Part shown: positions 24,956-33,858 of the stretch, piece after piece
How positions within the stretch are numbered: the stretch's first letter is position 1
Layout of the letters: each line of letters opens with the position of its first letter
From: Tateyamaria sp. syn59
GTDB taxonomy: Bacteria > Pseudomonadota > Alphaproteobacteria > Rhodobacterales > Rhodobacteraceae
Assembly (NCBI RefSeq): GCF_007995245.1
Contig: NZ_VCBA01000003.1
Span: 375,184 to 439,183, forward strand
DNA: 64,000 nt
Direction of reading: 5' to 3'
The notes under the pieces: model-generated
What the model was told of the DNA's origin: nothing
The model's database searches: none
What the model saw: only the letters and a program-made list of their open reading frames with translations
Position numbers and translations under genes: made by a program

Positions 24956-25387
24956 CTACAAGACCCCGATCTCGGCCAGCGCCCGGTTCAGTTCGATCGG
25001 CAGCGGCTCTTCCCGCTCGCGGCCTTTTGGCAGGTCGGGCGGGGTGTCTTCGGGTTTCAGATACCGCCATCCCTGGAAGGGCCGTTTCAGTGCCGATTGC
25101 ACCCGCACCAGCTCGGGGTCCGACACGATGGCGCAGCGGCGAATGCCGTCGCTGCCAATCACCTCATCGAGCCGGATGATGCGCTGGCGGCAGGTCAGTA
25201 CCCCTTTGACGACCCAAAAAATCGACCCACCGTTCAGGATTTCCTTCTCCCGCTTGGGCCACATACGGGTCACATGGCGCGGATAGCCGTCAGCGGTCTG
25301 GGCCCGTTTCGTGGACTGCCACGCGACCAGATCCTCATAGCTGTCGCTGCCCACAGACAGCTTAATGAGATTGATGTACTTATCCAC
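24956..25387 (-). CDS. DUF1489 family protein
   Basis: The predicted 143-residue cytosolic protein starts (V)DKYINLIKLSVGSDSYEDLVAWQ and has TRMWPKREKEILNGGSIFWVVKG, both typical of DUF1489. The GTG at 25387 is favoured by a GAGAGG site upstream and by family N-termini; an ATG at 25441 in the same frame would add an unconserved lead. Function unknown. It probably forms an operon with the membrane protein downstream. Confidence 0.8.
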   Translation of the reverse strand: MDKYINLIKLSVGSDSYEDLVAWQSTKRAQTADGYPRHVTRMWPKREKEILNGGSIFWVVKGVLTCRQRIIRLDEVIGSDGIRRCAIVSDPELVRVQSALKRPFQGWRYLKPEDTPPDLPKGREREEPLPIELNRALAEIGVL

Positions 25388-25459
25388 AGAATCCACCTCT
25401 CGCCACACCATATAATGTAGCGCCGTCACGCCGAACTGCAACCTGTTGTGTTTATGGTA

Positions 25460-25475
25460 CCGCTAGATTTGGTGG
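25460..25475 (+). promoter_or_regulatory. NrdR box 1
   Basis: CCGCTAGATTTGGTGG matches about 10 of 16 positions of the NrdR consensus acaCwAtATaTwGtgt, including the core C-w-A and T-G-t-g. It is the upstream member of a pair at 31-bp spacing before nrdJ. A GCTAG...CTAGC inverted repeat overlaps it. Confidence 0.5.
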
Positions 25476-25490
25476 CTAGCAAGTCAAGTA

Positions 25491-25506
25491 CATCTATCTG
25501 TTGTGG
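25491..25506 (+). promoter_or_regulatory. NrdR box 2
   Basis: CATCTATCTGTTGTGG also matches about 10 of 16 positions of the NrdR consensus. It begins exactly 31 bp after box 1, the usual spacing for cooperative NrdR binding, and lies 75 bp before the nrdJ ATG. Confidence 0.5.
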
Positions 25507-25580
25507 TTTGCGTCAGAAATGGTAGCTTAATTGCCTGCACGGCGTCCGACAGATTCGGGCGCCTACAAGGGGATGCTCTG

Positions 25581-27869
25581 ATGACACGCTTTGCCGCGCC
25601 GATTGCCGAACAGATCTGGGACATGAAGTACCGCTTCAAAGAAGCGGACGGCACGCCCATCGACGTCACGGTGGAAGACAGCTGGCGGCGCATCGCACGC
25701 GACCTCGCGTCGGTCGAAAAAGACCCCGCGCAGTGGGAGCAGACCTTTTATAACGCTTTGGAAGATTTCAAGTTTTTGCCCGCGGGTCGCATCACAGCCG
25801 GGGCAGGGACAGCACGCTCCGTTACCCTCTTCAACTGCTTTGTCATGGGCACGATCCCCGACAGCATGGGTGGCATCTTCGAGATGCTGAAAGAGGCGGC
25901 GCTGACCATGCAGCAGGGCGGCGGCATCGGCTACGATTTCTCGACCATCCGGCCCAAGGGGGCAGGGGTCAAGGGCGTAGCCGCCGACGCCTCCGGACCC
26001 CTTAGTTTTATGGACGTTTGGGACGCCATGTGCCGCACGATCATGTCCGCAGGCAGCCGCCGTGGCGCGATGATGGCGACCATGCGCTGCGACCATCCGG
26101 ACATCGAGGATTTCATCACCGCCAAATCCGACGCCGCCCGCCTGCGCATGTTCAACGTGTCTGTCCTCGTAACCGACGCCTTCATGGAAGCGGTGAAGGC
26201 CGACGGCTCCTGGGACCTGATCTTTGACGGCACCGTCTACAAGACCGTTCAGGCCCGTGATCTGTGGAACGGCATCATGCGCTCGACCTACGATTATGCC
26301 GAACCCGGCGTGATCTTTATCGACCGCATCAACGCTGCCAACAACCTGAACTACTGCGAGACCATCGCCGCCACCAACCCCTGCGGTGAACAGCCCCTGC
26401 CGCCCTATGGCGCGTGCCTCCTCGGCTCCATCAACCTCGCCCGGCTGGTTACGCAACCCTTTGAAGAAGCAGCGGAATTGGATGAAGCGGCGTTGTCCGA
26501 CCTCGTCGCCACAGCCGTCCGCATGATGGACAATGTGGTCGACGCCTCACGCTTCCCGCTCGAAGCGCAGGCGCGCGAAGCCGCCGCCAAGCGCCGCATC
26601 GGCCTCGGCGTCACGGGCCTTGCCGACGCCCTCCTGATGCTGGGCCTGCGCTACGGCTCGGACGAAGCTGCGGCGCAGACCGAAGCGTGGCTCAAGGCCA
26701 TCGCCCGCGCCTCCTACCTCGCTTCTGTCGAGCTGGCGAAAGAGAAGGGCGCCTTCCCGCTGTTCGATGCCGAAGGTTACCTCGCCAGTGGCACCATGCA
26801 GATGATGGATGTAGACGTGCGGGACGCCATTGCTGAACATGGCATCCGCAACGCGCTTCTCACTTCCATCGCGCCCACCGGAACGATCAGCCTCTACGCA
26901 GGCAACGTTTCATCCGGGATTGAACCCGTCTTCGCCTATGCGTACACCCGCAAGGTCCTGCAAAAAGACGGCAGCCGGACGGAAGAGGAAGTCGTTGATT
27001 ACGCCGTACAAATGTGGCGCGACAAGTTCGGCGACGCAGAGCTGCCCGACTACTTCGTGAACGCTCAAACCCTCGCACCAAGCGACCACGTCAAAATGCA
27101 AGCGGCCGCGCAAAAGTGGGTCGACTCGTCGATCTCCAAGACTATCAACTGCCCCGAAGACATCAGCTTCGACGCCTTCAAGGACGTCTACATGCAAGCC
27201 TGGGACACGGGCTGCAAAGGGTGCACAACGTACCGCCCGAACGCGGTCACAGGCTCAGTCCTGACCGTGGCCGAGGAGAAGCCTGCCGAAGCGCCCGTCA
27301 TGGCCAACGACGACGCAGAGCCCATGCAGCCCCATGGCGACGTCATCTACATGGCGGAACCGCTCGACCGCCCCAGCGCGCTTGAGGGCAACACTTACAA
27401 GGTCAAGTGGCCCGACAGCGAACACGCGCTCTATATCACGATCAACGACCTCGTCATCGGCGGTCATCGTCGCCCGTTCGAAGTGTTCATCAATTCCAAG
27501 AACATGGAGCATTTCGCCTGGACGGTTGCGCTGACCCGCATGATCTCTGCCGTGTTCCGGCGGGGCGGGGACGTGTCGTTTGTGGTCGAAGAACTCAAGG
27601 CAGTGTTCGACCCGCGCGGCGGGGCCTGGATGCAAGGCAAATACATCCCGTCCATCCTGGCGGCGATCGGCGGCGTGATCGAAAGACACATGATCCAGAT
27701 CGGCTTTATCGAAGGTGAAGGTATGGGGCTGAAGTCCGATCCACAGGCCGAGGTCGTGGGTCTGGACACCCCGCGCGGCAAGGCGTGTTCTAGCTGCGGC
27801 AGCTACGACATGCGCATGATCGAAGGGTGCATGACCTGTGCGTCGTGCGGGTTCTCAAAGTGCGGCTAG
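25581..27869 (+). CDS. nrdJ: Adenosylcobalamin-dependent ribonucleotide reductase (class II)
   Basis: The 762-residue enzyme reduces ribonucleotides using a B12-derived thiyl radical, without oxygen dependence. Motifs: FNCFVMG (first redox Cys), QQGGGIGYDFS, NPCGEQPLPPYGACLLGS (radical Cys and Glu) and APTGTISLYAGN. The C-terminus has four CxxC-like cysteines (CSSCGSYDM and CMTCASCGFSKCG) that likely relay electrons or bind zinc. The ATG at 25581 is preferred over a start at 25503, which would run through the NrdR boxes. It is likely repressed by NrdR when dATP is ample. Confidence 0.95.
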   Translation: MTRFAAPIAEQIWDMKYRFKEADGTPIDVTVEDSWRRIARDLASVEKDPAQWEQTFYNALEDFKFLPAGRITAGAGTARSVTLFNCFVMGTIPDSMGGIFEMLKEAALTMQQGGGIGYDFSTIRPKGAGVKGVAADASGPLSFMDVWDAMCRTIMSAGSRRGAMMATMRCDHPDIEDFITAKSDAARLRMFNVSVLVTDAFMEAVKADGSWDLIFDGTVYKTVQARDLWNGIMRSTYDYAEPGVIFIDRINAANNLNYCETIAATNPCGEQPLPPYGACLLGSINLARLVTQPFEEAAELDEAALSDLVATAVRMMDNVVDASRFPLEAQAREAAAKRRIGLGVTGLADALLMLGLRYGSDEAAAQTEAWLKAIARASYLASVELAKEKGAFPLFDAEGYLASGTMQMMDVDVRDAIAEHGIRNALLTSIAPTGTISLYAGNVSSGIEPVFAYAYTRKVLQKDGSRTEEEVVDYAVQMWRDKFGDAELPDYFVNAQTLAPSDHVKMQAAAQKWVDSSISKTINCPEDISFDAFKDVYMQAWDTGCKGCTTYRPNAVTGSVLTVAEEKPAEAPVMANDDAEPMQPHGDVIYMAEPLDRPSALEGNTYKVKWPDSEHALYITINDLVIGGHRRPFEVFINSKNMEHFAWTVALTRMISAVFRRGGDVSFVVEELKAVFDPRGGAWMQGKYIPSILAAIGGVIERHMIQIGFIEGEGMGLKSDPQAEVVGLDTPRGKACSSCGSYDMRMIEGCMTCASCGFSKCG

Positions 27870-27988
27870 ACCCCTGAGTTTGGCGCCGCACACCTTCCGG
27901 GCACGCCCCGCATAATGCAGCCTTGGCCTCAAATGCGTTGCTCGAACGCATGCCGTCAAAACACCTTGTCGTCCTGTTCTATCTCGCC

Positions 27989-28016
27989 GCTGTCCTGTCC
28001 GTCCCGACAGGACAGC
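27989..28016. terminator. Strong hairpin between nrdJ and the AraC-type gene
   Basis: A perfect 11-bp stem (GCTGTCCTGTC / GACAGGACAGC, 6-base loop) lies 120 bp after nrdJ and 123 bp before the next gene. No U-run follows on either strand, so termination would need Rho or another mechanism. An operator for the downstream regulator gene is the alternative. Confidence 0.45.
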
Positions 28017-28138
28017 TTGACGCAAGGGCACTGCGTTGAGCGTTAGCGGCAAAACGCCTACATTGCGCGGGCGCGGGGTGCCCCAAGATGCGCTTCGTGT
28101 CATCTCATGCGATGACCCCAACGCAAGGACAGTGACAC

Positions 28139-29359
28139 ATGTCTCCCGACGATGCGGCGGTGTTTGGCGTCAGGCTCGCCATTATCACGGTCGGATTTGT
28201 TGCTGGCGCCGTCTATTTGTTGCAGCGCCAGCTCAGCCCCGTTTACGGCCTGTCATCCTTCATGTTTCTGGCATTTGTCGCCAGCCAGCTCGTCTATGTG
28301 GCTGAAACGCTGTGGCCCAGCTTGCCGCCGGGATGGCACCATGCCGTCCATATGGTGTCCTATGTGGCAGCCTTTCTGCTCCTGCCGACCTTCTTCATTC
28401 ATCTGAAACTGCTGTCACGGGTCCCCGAACCGATCACCCGGCAAGAGCTGGCGATCCACCTTGCGCTGCCCCTGACCGTGTGCGTCTTGGCCCTTGTGAC
28501 ACTGTTCATCCCAAGCGACAGCATCCTTGCCCTCAAGACCGGCCAGCCCGCGCCGGGTGCAACGCCCTGGATGGACCTCACCGTCCGCATCCTTCTGCTG
28601 CTCGAGTTCGGCGGATACGCCTTTGTGCTTGTCTACATCTGGCTGCTGTTTCGATGGCAGCGCCGCAACTGCGCGCACATGCGCGAGGTCTTTGCCAACG
28701 GCAACTGTTACGAGACGATCTGGACGCTCAGCCTGGCGGCGGTGATGGCATTCTACGTGGGTCAGGTGCTGGCTTCGTACTTTATCCGCGACGCCGGGCT
28801 GGGGCATCCGGTCGGGCCCATCCAGCACAGCATCATCGCCTTGCTGTTTATCTTGCTGGTGGCCATTCGCGGCTTGCAACAGGCGCCGGGGCTTTATCGC
28901 GCGCCGGACATTGCTGTGCCGACTGAACCGCAGGACGCGCCGAAATACTCCAAAAGCGCGCTGGCAGGCGACCACGCGGCGCGGATTGCGCGGAAGCTGA
29001 CCACCGCGATGGCAGATGATCTGCTCTACCGTGACGCAAACCTGTCGCTGACCAAGCTTGCCCAGCACATCGGCTCATCTCCGAACTACGTGTCCCAAAC
29101 CCTGAACGAGCATCTGGACAAATCTTTTTTCGACTTCGTGAACCAGTGGAGGATCAAGGAGGCGGAACAGCTTCTGGTCGGCGGGGAGGATACGATCCTT
29201 GCCATTGCCTACGAGGTCGGGTTCAATTCGCGGTCGGCGTTCTACACCGCGTTCAAAAAGCACACTGGTCGCACCCCGACCCAGCATCGTTCGAACCACC
29301 GCCAGCTGCAGGGTGCGCGGGCTGCGCCGAACAAGGAACGGCTGCCCGCACGTCCCTGA
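28139..29359 (+). CDS. Membrane-anchored AraC-family regulator
   Basis: This 406-residue protein joins a membrane sensor half with about seven hydrophobic helices (residues ~8-250) to a C-terminal AraC-type double helix-turn-helix (~300-390). The DNA-binding part reads LTKLAQHIGSSPNYVSQTLNE and then AIAYEVGFNSRSAFYTAFKKHTGRTPTQHR. It would sit in the inner membrane with the DNA-binding domain in the cytosol. The signal is unknown. It converges with the Slam gene 25 bp away, so control of that system is possible but unproven. Confidence 0.88.
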   Translation: MSPDDAAVFGVRLAIITVGFVAGAVYLLQRQLSPVYGLSSFMFLAFVASQLVYVAETLWPSLPPGWHHAVHMVSYVAAFLLLPTFFIHLKLLSRVPEPITRQELAIHLALPLTVCVLALVTLFIPSDSILALKTGQPAPGATPWMDLTVRILLLLEFGGYAFVLVYIWLLFRWQRRNCAHMREVFANGNCYETIWTLSLAAVMAFYVGQVLASYFIRDAGLGHPVGPIQHSIIALLFILLVAIRGLQQAPGLYRAPDIAVPTEPQDAPKYSKSALAGDHAARIARKLTTAMADDLLYRDANLSLTKLAQHIGSSPNYVSQTLNEHLDKSFFDFVNQWRIKEAEQLLVGGEDTILAIAYEVGFNSRSAFYTAFKKHTGRTPTQHRSNHRQLQGARAAPNKERLPARP

Positions 29360-29383
29360 CCCAAAGCGTGGGTGTCCAAAAAC

Positions 29384-30673
29384 TCAGAACCGGGTTGTAA
29401 TCCCGAGTGTGCATTCCTCGATGTCGTGGTCGTAAAAGGCAACATTGCTGCTCGTCCGCCCGAACGTGCAGTGCAATGTCGGCATGAACCGCCCGAAGCG
29501 GACGGCCTCATGCTGCGCTGACAAGGTGATCTGCACGTACTCGTCGCCGCGCGCCACGCCCGCAAGGGGGAAGAGCGCCGCATAGCTGCGTCGCCCGACC
29601 TCAAGCCCAAGCCCGCCTTGCAGGCCACCGCGCCACGACCGCGACAGATGTGCAAACGCGCTCTGTCCGTCGTATTGCAAATGGGTCCGCTCCGGTCGGT
29701 GCGCGATCAGCCGCGTGCCAATGCTCAGCGTGCCGTCCTGCAGGGCCCGTGCAAGCCCGATCTGCAGCGCGTATAACGGTCCGTCATTGGCGTCGCCGAT
29801 CAGGTTGTCCCGCTGCTCGCCACTGACCGAAAAGAACAGCGTATCGCGGGGGGTCAGCCGCCGGTCGGCGCTGAAACTGACGCCAAGGTCAAGCCGTTCA
29901 TCCTCTTCGTCCTCGGTCCAAAGCCGGTGCACAAACGGCCCGACCGACCAACGCGCCTGCGCGCTTAGCCGCGCATATTGCAACCGCGCCAGCGCGGAAA
30001 AGCTGTTGTGGCGGCTGTCCTCGAATTGTCGTGTCGACAGGTCCCAATCGAGGGTCCAGCGAAATCCGTTCTCCCTCCGCCACAGATGACGCCCGGCAAG
30101 GCCCAGCTCGACACCGGTTCCCGGTTCCGCCCGGCTGGTGATATCGAATGACGGGGCGTTCGGCACACCGGGCTGAAACCGGTCCTGTGAACTGCCGCGG
30201 TTGATGTTGGTCGACGAGACGATGGCGAACCGCCCGCTCAGCGAGAACGGGCGCAGGCGGTCAATCTCGTCCAGAAAGGAAACATAGCCCCGCCGCTGCT
30301 CGGTCGAGGGATCATTGCGCAAGAGCATGCGAAAGTGATGCGCCGACGCCCCGTAGTCTCGGGCCAAAAGCAGGCTGTGCGCCAGTTCGCGGCGCGCCGC
30401 GATATAGGACGGCTCCTGCTGCAGGACATCGCGAAAAATCTGTATCGCACGGTTCAGATCGCCTTCGGCCTTCGCCACGCGTCCGTCAAAGAAGAGCCAG
30501 TCGATGTCTTCCGGCCCCTGAACCGCATACAGCGCCCGTGCCTCCGCGATCTGCCCATTGGCGATCAACGTAACAAGCGTGCGGTCCGAAGTTGCAAAGG
30601 CCGGATGCGCCAAACCGGTCAGCACACCCAGCACAACACAGACGACCGCACTTAGACGTGCAGGCTGGTCCAT
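29384..30673 (-). CDS. Surface lipoprotein assembly modifier (Slam/DUF560), type XI secretion
   Basis: The predicted 429-residue outer-membrane protein has a signal peptide (to about HPAFA, residue 26) and an N-terminal TPR-like periplasmic part (~28-140, with GDLNRAIQIFRDVLQQEPSYIAARRELAH-type repeats). A C-terminal beta barrel (~150-429) ends in aromatic Phe (TTRF). This architecture is that of Slam proteins, which move specific lipoproteins to the cell surface. The gene lies 27 bp after a lipoprotein gene whose C-terminus looks like a Slam cargo. The ATG at 30673 is preferred over a TTG at 30682. Confidence 0.82.
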   Translation of the reverse strand: MDQPARLSAVVCVVLGVLTGLAHPAFATSDRTLVTLIANGQIAEARALYAVQGPEDIDWLFFDGRVAKAEGDLNRAIQIFRDVLQQEPSYIAARRELAHSLLLARDYGASAHHFRMLLRNDPSTEQRRGYVSFLDEIDRLRPFSLSGRFAIVSSTNINRGSSQDRFQPGVPNAPSFDITSRAEPGTGVELGLAGRHLWRRENGFRWTLDWDLSTRQFEDSRHNSFSALARLQYARLSAQARWSVGPFVHRLWTEDEEDERLDLGVSFSADRRLTPRDTLFFSVSGEQRDNLIGDANDGPLYALQIGLARALQDGTLSIGTRLIAHRPERTHLQYDGQSAFAHLSRSWRGGLQGGLGLEVGRRSYAALFPLAGVARGDEYVQITLSAQHEAVRFGRFMPTLHCTFGRTSSNVAFYDHDIEECTLGITTRF

Positions 30674-30700
30674 CACTCTCAACGCCGTCTGTTCGCGGCG

Positions 30701-31333
30701 CTATGGGTTCCGCTGCCGGTCCGCAAGGAACCCGCCCACCAGCGCCTGATCGTTCGTATTGCCCGCAAATGCACCCACGGCACGGGTGTTCCCGATCCGC
30801 CCTGTCAGTGGCGCGTCAACGCCGCGATAGCTGGCTGTACCGCCGAGGCTCTGACCGTTGATGCTGCCGTTGACCGACAAACCGCCCGCCTGTCCAACCA
30901 GCGTGCCCTGGTTGAAGTCAGCGTTCAGCACAATGTTGCCCGTAACGCTTTGTTCGAATGTGTTTCTGTCGGCATAGGCCAGGCTGTAGTCACCCCTGTA
31001 CGTGGCGGTTGCAGATGTCGGGGCGCCGCCGACCTGACTGTTCGGCAAGACGCCCGCAACACCCAAAAATTGATCTGTCCCACGCACGCGGCCCATCTGG
31101 TAGGCAAAGGCTGCGCCGTTCGCGCTGCTGTTGAAGGTTGCCACATTGGCAGCTTTGCTTGTGTCGATACCGACGTCTGGCACCAAGCCATCGGCCGTCA
31201 GCCGGACAAGTCTGCTGTCCACCGGTGAGCCGGGCGCAATGCCGCCCGAACCACCTGATGACGATCCGGAGCAACCCGAAACTGCGAGCGCGCAGGACAA
31301 AATAGCGACCGTGGAAATTGACCCATTTGTCAT
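30701..31333 (-). CDS. Surface lipoprotein, probable Slam cargo (TbpB-like barrel)
   Basis: The 210-residue lipoprotein has lipobox AVSGC (Cys21) and a flexible Gly/Ser linker (CSGSSSGGSGGIAPG) like that of surface-exposed lipoproteins. Beta-rich repeats follow (ATYRGDYSLAY, SVTGNIVLNADF, GGLSVNGSINGQ). The C-terminal GAFAGNTNDQALVGGFLADR resembles the last strands of TbpB-type eight-stranded barrels that Slam proteins recognise. Ligand unknown; no TonB receptor lies next to it. It is the first gene of the pair, with GGAGAG before the ATG. Confidence 0.72.
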   Translation of the reverse strand: MTNGSISTVAILSCALAVSGCSGSSSGGSGGIAPGSPVDSRLVRLTADGLVPDVGIDTSKAANVATFNSSANGAAFAYQMGRVRGTDQFLGVAGVLPNSQVGGAPTSATATYRGDYSLAYADRNTFEQSVTGNIVLNADFNQGTLVGQAGGLSVNGSINGQSLGGTASYRGVDAPLTGRIGNTRAVGAFAGNTNDQALVGGFLADRQRNP

Positions 31334-31565
31334 AAATCTCTCCTGAAAATGTGGATGCGCCGGGGTAGGTGTCTGTCAGGTCCCGACGACACAGCCGAGA
31401 TGGACGCGCGCACGGCCCCTGTCGTCCTGATGGGTACGGTCGGCATCCCGCATGTGCGTGCGGGTAGGACCGGACAAAGGCCAGGGGCGGGGAGGTGAAG
31501 CGTCGTGTCGCGTCAACTCACAAGGGCAGAAGATGCAGGGCCGTCCCCGCTATAGCACGCGGTGT
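31334..31565. other. Upstream region of the Slam pair
   Basis: The 232-bp gap separates the creatininase gene stop (end of the nine-gene operon) from the surface lipoprotein start, both on the minus strand. It should contain the lipoprotein promoter. I could not recognise a Fur, Zur or other known operator in it. Confidence 0.35.
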
Positions 31566-32348
31566 CTACCGCTGTGGGGGCGCAGTGGGCGCCGGCATCT
31601 CCACCATCTGCCGGGCCAGCGCGATGCACCCGGCGGCCTGATGCCGGGCCAGCGCGTGACCCTTCTCAGCTGTGGCAAGATGCGCCTCGCCGACCACGCC
31701 GCTGTCCGACAGGTCCGACGCAATCCACCCGTACGAGATGGGACCGATGGGCGGGATAGCGGACGTTTCGGCACTCGACCGGAAATCGCGGGCTGCATCC
31801 ATGTCCACCGTTTCGGGGCCAAAGGCCAGCATCAGCGACGTCTCACGGTCCCCACCATGAATGCCAAACATATCTTCCTGCGCGCTGAACATCCCCTCGG
31901 GCGCGCCGAACGATCCCCATTGCGTCTTGACCGCCAGCATGCCCGCCTGCACGCGCAACTCGCGGCTCAGGATCGAGATCAGGTCGAGATTGCCGCCATG
32001 CGAATTCACGATCATCAGCTTTTTCAAACCGGCTCGGGCGACGGACAGCCCAATCTCGGTCCACGCCCGCAGTGCGGTTTCGGCGGTCAGCGTACAGGTG
32101 CCCGCGGCCCACAGGTGCTCGTTCGACTTGCCGATGGCCTGAACGGGAAGGATCAGCAGATCAAGGTCACTAGGGCAGGCGGCGCGGACAGCGTGCAGCA
32201 TGCCCTCAGCGATCAGAGTATCCGTGCCGACCGGCAGGTGCGGCCCATGCTGTTCGATGGCCGCTGTCGGCAGAAGGACAATGGTGCGCTCCGGGTCCAG
32301 GCCTTCGAACTCGGGCATGCGCAGGTCGGCCCAGTTGCGTGCAGTCAT
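31566..32348 (-). CDS. Creatininase family amidohydrolase
   Basis: The 260-residue enzyme has the metal-binding signature of creatininases: LPTAAIEQHGPHLPVGTD (Glu, His and Asp ligands, ~26-43), IVNSHGGN (~113-120) and HGGDRETS (~164-171). Members hydrolyse cyclic amides or formamides (creatinine, riboflavin-pathway deformylases and others). It is the last gene of the nine-gene operon and its ATG overlaps the dioxygenase stop (ATGA). In that context it probably opens a lactam ring or removes a formyl or amide group late in the pathway. Confidence 0.9.
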   Translation of the reverse strand: MTARNWADLRMPEFEGLDPERTIVLLPTAAIEQHGPHLPVGTDTLIAEGMLHAVRAACPSDLDLLILPVQAIGKSNEHLWAAGTCTLTAETALRAWTEIGLSVARAGLKKLMIVNSHGGNLDLISILSRELRVQAGMLAVKTQWGSFGAPEGMFSAQEDMFGIHGGDRETSLMLAFGPETVDMDAARDFRSSAETSAIPPIGPISYGWIASDLSDSGVVGEAHLATAEKGHALARHQAAGCIALARQMVEMPAPTAPPQR

Positions 32349-33265
32349 ACGCTTTCCTTTGGCGCATAGGTCGCCTCCAGCCGGGACGCGAGGTAGTCGG
32401 CGGCGCGAATGGGTGGATACTTGGGCTCGCCGGTGCCGGGCAGGGCTTCGACCAGCGCATCCGGGTTCGCTTCGCAGAAAAACGCAACCGACCGCCGCTG
32501 CCGTTTGGGGGGCAACACGCGATGCGGGGTGGAGACATAGATGTCATTCGTCCAACGCATCAGGCAGTCACCGATATTGACCACATAGGCACCAGGCACC
32601 TGGGGCACATCTGTCCAGTCGCCGCCGCGTGGCTGCACCTGCAACCCCGGCTCGCCATCCGTCATCAGCAGCGTGATCGCGCCATAGTCCGTATGTGCGC
32701 CTGCGCCGATCTCATTATCGGCGCCGCTGGCAGGGGGGTAGTGCAGCAGCCGCATGGCCGACAGTGGTTCTGTGAACAGGCCGTCAAAATGCGTTGCGTC
32801 CAGCCCAAGGTCTTCGGCCATAACACTCAGCAGGGCCGAGGCCTGGGCCTGGCATGCCTCGTAGTAGGCCAACATGGCATCTGCAAAGCCGGGAATGTCT
32901 GGCCAACGGTTCACCCCGCGAAAGGCTTCGCCCGCGATGACGCGCGGGTCATCCGGCGCAAGGTCATAGCCGATGTTGAAGGTCTCCTTGGTGTCGACCT
33001 CGGGCCGGGTTTCGTCCAGCGACTCGTCCCCTGGCTGCGCCCACCCGCGGTAATGCGGGGTGTCCAGGATCGACAGCTTGGCCTTCTCCGCGCGCGGCTG
33101 ATTGAAGAACCTGTCCGCCAGCGCGAACACCTCGTCCCGCAGGGTTTGCGGCACCTGAGGGTTTGCCAGCAGGAAAAATCCGGTCTCGCGCACCGCCTCG
33201 CCCAGCTTGGCGGTAAACGCGGCGCGGTCCGTCTGTGCCTCCGACCAGTCGAGAACGGGGATCAT
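32345..33265 (-). CDS. 2-oxoglutarate/Fe(II)-type dioxygenase, isopenicillin N synthase family
   Basis: The 306-residue protein begins MIPVLDWSEAQTDRAAF and has the non-haem iron triad: His and Asp in GAHTDYGAITLLM (~195-207) and His in STPHRVLPPKRQRRS, where the Arg/Ser pair binds 2-oxoglutarate in most relatives. These enzymes hydroxylate or demethylate small molecules. The gene overlaps its neighbours on both sides (ATGA), placing it firmly in the heterocycle operon. Substrate unknown. Confidence 0.9.
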   Translation of the reverse strand: MIPVLDWSEAQTDRAAFTAKLGEAVRETGFFLLANPQVPQTLRDEVFALADRFFNQPRAEKAKLSILDTPHYRGWAQPGDESLDETRPEVDTKETFNIGYDLAPDDPRVIAGEAFRGVNRWPDIPGFADAMLAYYEACQAQASALLSVMAEDLGLDATHFDGLFTEPLSAMRLLHYPPASGADNEIGAGAHTDYGAITLLMTDGEPGLQVQPRGGDWTDVPQVPGAYVVNIGDCLMRWTNDIYVSTPHRVLPPKRQRRSVAFFCEANPDALVEALPGTGEPKYPPIRAADYLASRLEATYAPKESV

Positions 33266-33858
33266 GCTGTCAGCCTCTCCATCCGTTCGGCCACTTTTCT
33301 CAGATAGCTTGCACGCGACGTATCAGTCGAACTGTCCATCAGGTAGTGGGCGGCAAAGACGGTCCGGCAGCGCTTGGCACAAATGGCGCGCACACCCCGC
33401 GTCAGCATCTTGCGCCCCGGCGCCCCGATCAGGGTCGTCAGCCACCACGACGCACCGCAGGTCGTGAACACGCCCAGGCGTTTGATATGCGTCAGGCCGG
33501 GCTGGATGTTGTCCCCCTCGCCCTTGGGCATGATGAAAGCGACACCGGGCAGTAGGACGCGGTCGAGCCACCCTTTCAGCATGGCAGGCAATCCGTACCA
33601 CCATGTCGGATAAATAAAGATCAGCGCATCGGCCCATTGCACATCCGCCACGTCCTGTGCCACCGGATCAGCGTTGCAGCTTTCGTCCAGATAGCAATCC
33701 AGCTCATGGGCCGTCAGCACGGGCATGAAATTAGACCTGTAAAGGTCGCGCAGGCGGTATTCGACGCCGGCCTTTTCCAGATGGGATGTCACCGTGCCCA
33801 GCACGGCGGCGTTGAAACTGTCCTCCTTGGGGTGGCAAAAAATGATGAGCGCACGCAT
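33262..33858 (-). CDS. NAD(P)H-dependent flavodoxin-fold oxidoreductase
   Basis: The predicted 198-residue protein starts MRALIIFCHPKEDSFNAAV, the phosphate-binding start of the quinone-reductase (NQO/MdaB) flavodoxin-like fold, with FIYPTWWYGLPAMLKGWLDRVL at ~77-98. It probably carries FMN or FAD and transfers electrons from NAD(P)H. The ATG at 33858 overlaps the stop of its paralogue (TGATG); the longer frame to 34182 runs inside that gene. Two such reductases side by side suggest a heteromer or two sequential steps. Confidence 0.87.
   Translation of the reverse strand: MRALIIFCHPKEDSFNAAVLGTVTSHLEKAGVEYRLRDLYRSNFMPVLTAHELDCYLDESCNADPVAQDVADVQWADALIFIYPTWWYGLPAMLKGWLDRVLLPGVAFIMPKGEGDNIQPGLTHIKRLGVFTTCGASWWLTTLIGAPGRKMLTRGVRAICAKRCRTVFAAHYLMDSSTDTSRASYLRKVAERMERLTA

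Noticed and set aside
25442-25580. Cobalamin riboswitch before nrdJ
   Set aside because: The 139-bp leader is too short and lacks a B12-box-like conserved element; NrdR boxes explain the structure better.
28017-28045. Sigma-70 promoter (TTGACG) for the AraC-type gene
   Set aside because: No credible -10 lies at 16-18 bp spacing.
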